Of a stretch of 57,879 nucleotides of DNA, positions 53,901 through 57,879 are shown piece after piece; position 1 is the first letter of the stretch; each line of letters starts with the position of its first letter. Under the pieces are notes generated by a model. That model was not told the origin of the DNA. It worked only from the letters and a program-made list of their open reading frames with translations, and searched no databases. This DNA is from Clostridiales bacterium UBA4039. Lineage in GTDB: Bacteria; Bacillota; Clostridia; Lachnospirales; Vallitaleaceae. The stretch lies in contig DGAD01000033.1 of the NCBI GenBank assembly GCA_002382805.1, forward strand, positions 1 through 57,879, given 5' to 3'. The position numbers and the translations under genes are program-made.

Positions 53901-55327
53901 AAGCTGTGGTAAAGGGGTATGATTCTATGCCTGCGATAAAAATCTATCAAGCAGATGGGGTGAGTGTGTTAACCAGTAGTATGGTCAACGGAACATATCC
54001 TATTAAATTTGTGCGTACGCCATCTTCGCTTCGTGCAGATAACTATACCATAACAGTAACCAGTGGTGCGTTGACGATTACAACAAAATCTTCTGGCGGC
54101 TCCGGCGGTGGAGGCGGCAGCGCAGGAGGGGGATCTACACCAGCGATTGGTGATGAGAAGGAAGTAAAAACAAGTGTGACCTCTACGGTGAAAAATCGAC
54201 GTGCACAAGCATCGGTGGATAGCAACATGGTTACAGAAGCCTTGGAAAAGATAGCCAAGGGAGCAACGATTGCTTTTAATGTAGAGAATACAAAAAATGT
54301 AAATGCGGTGACGGTTCAGATGAAGAACCAATCAATAAAGGCGTTGGCAGATAGTAAAACAGGTCTGGTAACGATTGCCTCAGAAGTGGGAATAATGGAT
54401 ATCGAGGATAAGACACTAGAATCGATTGCAAAGCAAGCAGGCACATCAGACATTAGCATTAATCTAGGAAAAGTAGATAAAGACAAGGAACTGAATGCAA
54501 AACAAAAAGCGGCTATAGGTGAAGCACCTGTATATGATATTTCGATTAAAGCGGGGGACGCATATATTTCTAATTTTGATGGAGGATTACTGACCCTAAG
54601 TATTCCATATACATTAAAAGAAGGGGAGGAACCTTCAGGGATTGTGGTCTGGTATGTGGATGATTATGGCAATATCAAAAAAGTGTCGACCATGTATGAC
54701 ATAAAAACCAAGCATGTTATTTTTACAACCAATCATTTATCCCTTTATGCGATTGGCTATGACCAAACAAAAACATGGGTTAATCCATTTGCTGACGTGC
54801 ATGACACTGCATGGTATTTTGAGGCGATTCGCTATGTAAATGCGAATAAACTAATGGCTGGTGTAGCTAAGGATACATTTGACCCTGAAGGAGACACGAC
54901 CCGAGCGATGATTATAACCATTCTCTATAGGTTAGAGAATGAGCCGGCAGTTGATACAAACCGTCAGCAATTTTCTGATGTTGATAAGGATGCTTGGTAT
55001 AGTTATGCGATAACCTGGGCCTTTGATAATGGAATTATCAAAGGATACGACAACAACAAATTCGGACCGATGGATTGCATTACACGAGAACAGATGAGTG
55101 TGATATTAATGAATTATGCAAAATATAAAAACATCAATACTACACAATCAAGGGACATATCAAGTTTTACAGATAGTTCTCAAATCAGTGATTGGGCACT
55201 TGAAGCCATGCAATGGGCTTATCAAGAGGGGATTATTTCAGGTAAAGCCAATAATACACTTGATGCTAAAGCAAAAGCCTCAAGGGCAGAAGCAGCCATG
55301 GTGCTTAAGCGATTTATGGAAGAATAA
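50918..55327 (+). CDS. large SLH-anchored surface protein with Big2 and MBG domains
   Basis: The protein has 1469 residues with a signal peptide (VLSWVIVICMIMTLLQGEVLA). Residues 30-600 are repeat-like: two related segments share YVTESE/WSGRPS and FTDPxVxxT blocks. A Big2 domain follows (ITYSSSDTSVATVNSSTGEL, about 645-690). MBG-type repeats (KVFGEANPELTYTISNTDLV, ...NGADLPTPTDVDYIGLKGQD, about 700-1050) end in a Gly/Ser hinge (GGSGGGGGSAGGGS, about 1065). Three SLH repeats occupy the last 190 residues (NPFADVHDTAWYFEAIRYVN, FSDVDKDAWYSYAITWAF, WALEAMQWAYQEGIISG). It is likely an S-layer/adhesin-type protein bound to the wall. Its own ribosome site is AAGGAGG. It follows the sensor operon and could be its target. 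Confidence 0.88.
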   Translation: MNNRVLSWVIVICMIMTLLQGEVLAGTVEAPQPPENLKISIGEYYQTRPTLKWDKKDYDCEYGVHFSQFNTLNIRSENWMAIEKIDFEQIMNKSTDESWQYQLNGSNDVVELKTIVSTSTYDTESEYVRFPYTMNFMSTKKAPIDVTKFVKESDENYTTVLYTIKDLPANSTANLVYTDNPSKGYRKEILEINAEGVLVFEELIPNTSTDPMEEDSFDRYLIVFTDPAVNETDKIYSVNQQIYPLNKAITPTYQHSQTLTFDQNQFDEYGGGNYELRIEQGKSKQILATNSAGTEGGSILYYSSFPDSESPKVLVHPTTGVVTATGEVGDIWWVYALAGSTQNPDGTGNYAPASNAYMVRIVADVGEGTYMPPSDMKFELDSQDRYATLPLISRKDLDAYYPDAYISYVTESEYMTDWSGRPSSSLATVESSMFIDKKVNDEWVHSIKQYTLYNEFDVNGEIMYSEEVPFDCDVTITNKYLDELTATYNTSVENIDGEDKTVYTYTVSDLPLGRTTVFMCTSDIAVRTGIDFFHSEDGTLIFQDYVTQRYPSGRFGLATDTRDKDLAVYVTAFTNPTISGTKVSFTQETHKLNFIQDDGLVAQDIVWDTGDGGIATTYGTDIAGKKATNLSTGGGGITYSSSDTSVATVNSSTGELTIIGAGEAKITATAAKVEGTYRESAITYPLTVHKKNITAKVDTKTKVFGEANPELTYTISNTDLVGDDVKQDLGINLSTAATVKSDVGEYAITGSTSSNNYFVKIEPAILTITKALAPNIKDTVRTLYYAMDYTNLDIAISTLPQDCGTISVVAGAVTGDEAMLDGEVQTTDMGIKLSTYAGSVGDSIAIPITVSMQNYEDVHTKVIITLVDKTLVTITGVKVENKKYDANAITAVGKPVGTYNDANTPIIYTGDDFQFIWRSGATTLPEAPKDTGEYSLTVKIPDTNTQYIGQLGPMNFTITPAALTIKPTDLKIYNGADLPTPTDVDYIGLKGQDTKAVVKGYDSMPAIKIYQADGVSVLTSSMVNGTYPIKFVRTPSSLRADNYTITVTSGALTITTKSSGGSGGGGGSAGGGSTPAIGDEKEVKTSVTSTVKNRRAQASVDSNMVTEALEKIAKGATIAFNVENTKNVNAVTVQMKNQSIKALADSKTGLVTIASEVGIMDIEDKTLESIAKQAGTSDISINLGKVDKDKELNAKQKAAIGEAPVYDISIKAGDAYISNFDGGLLTLSIPYTLKEGEEPSGIVVWYVDDYGNIKKVSTMYDIKTKHVIFTTNHLSLYAIGYDQTKTWVNPFADVHDTAWYFEAIRYVNANKLMAGVAKDTFDPEGDTTRAMIITILYRLENEPAVDTNRQQFSDVDKDAWYSYAITWAFDNGIIKGYDNNKFGPMDCITREQMSVILMNYAKYKNINTTQSRDISSFTDSSQISDWALEAMQWAYQEGIISGKANNTLDAKAKASRAEAAMVLKRFMEE

Positions 55328-55349
55328 GTATATAAAACATCTGTTATGT

Positions 55350-55381
55350 GCGTAAGAGCCATTTGCTCTTACGCTTTTTTT
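55350..55381 (+). terminator. terminator after the surface protein
   Basis: GCGTAAGAGC (55350-55359) and GCTCTTACGC (55365-55374) are perfect complements with a 5-nt loop, followed by TTTTTTT. Confidence 0.92.
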
Positions 55382-55422
55382 ATAGAAAAATAGAACTTTC
55401 TTGCTATATTAAAATTTTGGGG

Positions 55423-55453
55423 TTGACAGTTACGTTACGTTACAGATTATAAT
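55423..55453 (+). promoter_or_regulatory. MerR-type promoter of the flavodoxin gene
   Basis: TTGACA (55423-55428) and TATAAT (55448-55453) are 19 bp apart, longer than usual. The spacer carries three tandem GTTAC units. Long spacers of 19-20 bp are the hallmark of MerR-activated promoters, and a TipAS-type MerR gene lies immediately downstream. Confidence 0.7.
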
Positions 55454-55503
55454 TAAGAAAAAAGTAGAAAAGCGCATTCTGTAGGATGCTGGAGGAGTTG
55501 CTT

Positions 55504-55977
55504 ATGGCAAAAATATTGGTTGTATATTATTCTTATTCAAATACAACAAAAAATTTGGCGGAAGATATTGCAATTATTACGGATGGAGATATTCGAGAAC
55601 TATGTCCCAAAAAACCGTATTCATTTACCTACCATGGAGCAACAAAGGAAGTAAGAAATGAGATTGAAAGAGGATATTGTCCGAAACTTTTATCTGGAAA
55701 TGAACCTATTCATGATTATGATTATGTTTTTGTAGGAACCCCGAACTGGTTTAAGTCTTTTGCACCACCACTATTAAGCTTTTTACGTAGCTTTGATTGG
55801 AAGGATAAAACGATTATTCCGTTTTGTACACATGGCGGCGGCGGATTTGGGCAGATCGTAGCGAATATAACTAGAGAGTGTCCCGGAGCAATAATATTAT
55901 CAGGGTTTGACACAACAAGTGATTTTGATGACACAACAGTTCAAGCATGGATTGAGGACATGGAGATTTTGGAATAG
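55504..55977 (+). CDS. flavodoxin-family protein
   Basis: The protein has 157 residues. The FMN-phosphate loop is YSYSNTTKN (about 9-17), and the aromatic/FMN loops are GTPNWFKSFAPPL and THGGGGFGQI. The start was moved to ATG 55504 because GGAGGAG is 6 nt upstream and the upstream frame lies in the leader. It likely transfers electrons to an unknown partner. Its promoter has a MerR-type spacer, so the next gene probably controls it. Confidence 0.85.
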   Translation: MAKILVVYYSYSNTTKNLAEDIAIITDGDIRELCPKKPYSFTYHGATKEVRNEIERGYCPKLLSGNEPIHDYDYVFVGTPNWFKSFAPPLLSFLRSFDWKDKTIIPFCTHGGGGFGQIVANITRECPGAIILSGFDTTSDFDDTTVQAWIEDMEILE

Positions 55978-55982
55978 ACAAC

Positions 55983-55993
55983 TATGCTATAAC
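55983..55993 (+). promoter_or_regulatory. possible extended -10 before the TipAS-type MerR gene
   Basis: TATGCTATAAC, one base from the consensus found at 41883 and 44785. Confidence 0.4.
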
Positions 55994-56015
55994 CAAAGGC
56001 CACGAGGGGAGAAAA

Positions 56016-56780
56016 ATGAGAAAGCAGTCTTATACAGTCAAGGAGATTACGAAAATAACAGGGATTACACGTAGGACGCTACACTACTATGATGAAATAG
56101 GGCTATTAAAGGCAACACAGATATCTACTCAAGGATATCGCTTATATACGGTGGAGGATTTTGAACGTTTGCAAATTATTCTTTTCTTGAAGGAGATGGA
56201 CCTGTCATTGAAAGAGATCGCCGGTATATTACGATTATCACGGCACGAGCAAAACAAAGTGCTAAAAGGTCATTACAAGATTTTATTTAAAAAAAGGCAA
56301 AAGCTTGAAAAAATGATGTCAAATCTAGAACGCTATTTGTCGGGAGAAAACATCTTGGCATTAGATATCTTTGAAGATGCAAGTGTGCTTCCATTAAAGG
56401 AGCAACATAAGCGGGAAGCAAAACTTGTTTATGGTGAAACAGAAAAATATAAAGAATATGAGGAAAATATGTCGCGATGGACCGATGCCGAAAAAGAAAA
56501 GATCTTTGAAGCATTTGGAGAAGAGATGGACAAGATATTTATGCTATTTGGAGAACATATAAAAAAATCTCCCGGATCTAAAGAAGTACAAGCCATTGTA
56601 AAACAGTGGGCAGATAGCTTTCAAGATTTTTTCGAATGCGATAGGGAAATACTCAAATGTATTGCACGCACATATACTTACGATAGTCGATTCAAAAAAT
56701 ATATAAACCAATTTAGTGATGAAGACTTGAGCGACTTTATCTATAGGGCAATTCTTAACTACTGTAGCGATGAACAATAG
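56016..56780 (+). CDS. MerR-family regulator with TipAS-like effector domain
   Basis: The protein has 254 residues. The MerR HTH is YTVKEITKITGITRRTLHYY and DEIGLLKATQISTQGYRLYT. A coiled coil (about 80-115) is followed by a C-terminal TipAS-type helical domain (EEKIFEAFGEEMDKIFMLFG-like, about 145-250). TipAS binds thiopeptides and similar hydrophobic drugs. GGGGAG precedes ATG 56016. It probably acts at the 19-bp-spacer promoter of the flavodoxin gene upstream. Confidence 0.85.
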   Translation: MRKQSYTVKEITKITGITRRTLHYYDEIGLLKATQISTQGYRLYTVEDFERLQIILFLKEMDLSLKEIAGILRLSRHEQNKVLKGHYKILFKKRQKLEKMMSNLERYLSGENILALDIFEDASVLPLKEQHKREAKLVYGETEKYKEYEENMSRWTDAEKEKIFEAFGEEMDKIFMLFGEHIKKSPGSKEVQAIVKQWADSFQDFFECDREILKCIARTYTYDSRFKKYINQFSDEDLSDFIYRAILNYCSDEQ

Positions 56781-56807
56781 TTAAAGACGCAGGGCATATA
56801 TTTTGCC

Positions 56808-56838
56808 TTGACTCTTCCTTTGGGTAAGCCTTTATACT
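56808..56838 (+). promoter_or_regulatory. MerR-type autoregulated promoter
   Basis: TTGACT (56808-56813) and TATACT (56833-56838) with a 19-bp spacer. The spacer contains an imperfect dyad (CTTCCTTTGGGTAAGCC), as in MerR-family operators. Confidence 0.75.
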
Positions 56839-56872
56839 AAGGTTAACAAATATTTTAGAAAAGAGGTAAATG

Positions 56873-57859
56873 ATGAGCAATCTAATTAAAATCAGAGACG
56901 TGTCAAGTAAATATGATATTACAGCTCGTACACTTCGCTATTATGAAGATATGGGGCTATTATCCAGTACAAGAAGTGAAGATTATGCATACAGAATGTA
57001 TGATCAGAAAGCTGTAAAAAGACTAGAGCAAATCCTTATACTTCGCAAACTCAACATTAGTATTAAAGATATTCAGCGCGTATTTAACACATCAGGTTCA
57101 GAGATTGTTCTAGAAGTGTTGAGTAAAAAAGTAGATAATATTGATGACGAAGTGGCATTATTACATGAGTTGAAAGACATTATTCTTGATTTTATACATG
57201 AGATTGAAGCATTGAATTTTTCAGATAATTCCAATGTAAAACTTTTGTATAATAAAGCGAAAGAGATTGAGACGCAGTTAGTCAGTATTGATTATATTGG
57301 AAAACCATCCAACATCAACCGCTTGCTTGAGATAACCGAGCGATTGGATAAAAAAGTGCCCGATATCATGGTGCTTAAAATACCGCCGTTTCGGGCGGTG
57401 ACTGTGGGAGAACAATCATGGGATGATATGTTCAAAAGTGGCGGATACATGTTTCAATTATGGCAATATGAGCAACTATATAAACCTGTTATTTTTGATT
57501 GTTTTGACTTTTTGTTATTTAAACAAGATAAAGCAGAATGGATTTGTGCGGTCAAAGAAGAGGTCACACTAGATCAGGTCACTCCCTTTAAGATTATAGA
57601 TTATCCTGGAGGATTATATGCTATGGCGGTGAGTATTGATGAGGATAATGAAAGTATAAATAAAGTAGAGAAGAAAGTGCGTCAATGGATTGAAAATACA
57701 AATTTTGTTCTTGATACACAACGTGATGTAATGTTTAACATGCCATACTTATACGAAGAAGGTAGAGACCCAGAGTATCAAGATATTGAAAAAGGGCTAG
57801 GCTATAAACAAATGCAGCGATATTTTCCGATCAAGTTAAAGAATACAGATAAGGGCTGA
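56873..57859 (+). CDS. MerR-family regulator with GyrI-like effector domain
   Basis: The protein has 328 residues. The MerR HTH is RDVSSKYDITARTLRYYEDM, GLLSSTRSEDYAYRMYDQKA. A long linker helix follows (about 90-140). The C-terminal 170 residues (VPDIMVLKIPPFRAVTVGEQ, ...YPGGLYAMAVSIDEDNESIN) form a GyrI-like/SOUL-type ligand pocket. Two adjacent ATGs exist; I take the second (56873), with AGAGGT upstream. The promoter has the 19-bp spacer of MerR-controlled genes, suggesting autoregulation. Nothing follows it in the window. Confidence 0.85.
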   Translation: MSNLIKIRDVSSKYDITARTLRYYEDMGLLSSTRSEDYAYRMYDQKAVKRLEQILILRKLNISIKDIQRVFNTSGSEIVLEVLSKKVDNIDDEVALLHELKDIILDFIHEIEALNFSDNSNVKLLYNKAKEIETQLVSIDYIGKPSNINRLLEITERLDKKVPDIMVLKIPPFRAVTVGEQSWDDMFKSGGYMFQLWQYEQLYKPVIFDCFDFLLFKQDKAEWICAVKEEVTLDQVTPFKIIDYPGGLYAMAVSIDEDNESINKVEKKVRQWIENTNFVLDTQRDVMFNMPYLYEEGRDPEYQDIEKGLGYKQMQRYFPIKLKNTDKG

Positions 57860-57879
57860 GATACCACTAAAAAAACCTT

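Noticed and set aside
54061..54140. GGCGGC/GGAGGC-rich tract as a CRISPR or tandem DNA repeat
   Set aside because: It is in-frame Gly/Ser linker coding sequence between MBG and C-terminal domains.
53969..54331. Long antisense frames opposite the Gly/Ser hinge of the surface protein
   Set aside because: Artefact of the GGC/GGA-rich hinge; no start signals.

Overview
The window looks like a chromosomal segment of a low-GC Gram-positive anaerobe of the Clostridia, probably of the Lachnospiraceae/Vallitalea type. The DNA is AT-rich throughout, ribosome binding sites are strong GGAGG types, and GTG and TTG starts are common. Terminators are short GC stems followed by U-runs. S-layer homology (SLH) proteins are present, and families typical of Clostridia occur (TnpW/TnpX, CD3324-like, DUF4491, DUF4367). 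No rRNA, tRNA or CRISPR array was seen. The species cannot be named from the sequence alone.

Region 1 (1-17,000) is an accessory island. At its left end is a minus-strand defence operon: a PD-(D/E)XK nuclease of DUF4297/Cap4 type, a HerA-type ATPase and an Mrr-nSTAND3 NTPase. A small tyrosine recombinase follows, and then a large serine recombinase broken by one in-frame TAA. Next comes an ECF sigma/DUF4367 anti-sigma pair with three exported or membrane proteins, one of them a C39-like cysteine peptidase homologue. The island ends in a mobilisable transposon module of Tn4451 type: DUF6075, MobC, relaxase, TnpW, and TnpX-like serine recombinase. Hairpin clusters lie upstream of the mobilisation genes, and a near-identical 15-bp motif follows both serine recombinases.

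Region 2 (17,000-31,400) is mostly ordinary chromosome: a HlyD/ABC exporter operon, ybaK, DUF4491, a stalk-domain lipoprotein, an SLH-BsuPI protein, an aldo/keto reductase, a Crp-like regulator, DUF4386, an HTH regulator with peptide deformylase, a CD3324-like regulator, RidA, and a TetR operon whose promoter is overlapped by a 40-bp palindrome. Decay is visible: an AraC remnant, a frameshifted metallo-beta-lactamase-fold gene and a 3'-truncated amidohydrolase.

Region 3 (31,400-45,400) is rich in efflux and resistance-type functions. It holds a TetR-MFS-rifampicin-phosphotransferase-like operon, an AraC-hydrolase-ATC-hydrolase cluster, a diguanylate cyclase, a MATE pump with a divergent MerR gene, and a second MATE pump followed by a scar in which a MerR N-terminus abuts an oxidoreductase C-terminus.

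Region 4 (45,400-57,879) holds a response regulator, two different solute-binding proteins and a YesM-type histidine kinase in one operon with no permease or ATPase. This looks like a binding-protein-fed signalling system rather than a transporter. Directly downstream is a 1469-residue SLH surface protein. The window closes with a flavodoxin and two MerR regulators, with two promoters having the 19-bp spacers typical of MerR control. Several real starts differ from the longest open frame because promoters or Shine-Dalgarno sites lie inside the frame; I adjusted these starts and say so in each entry.
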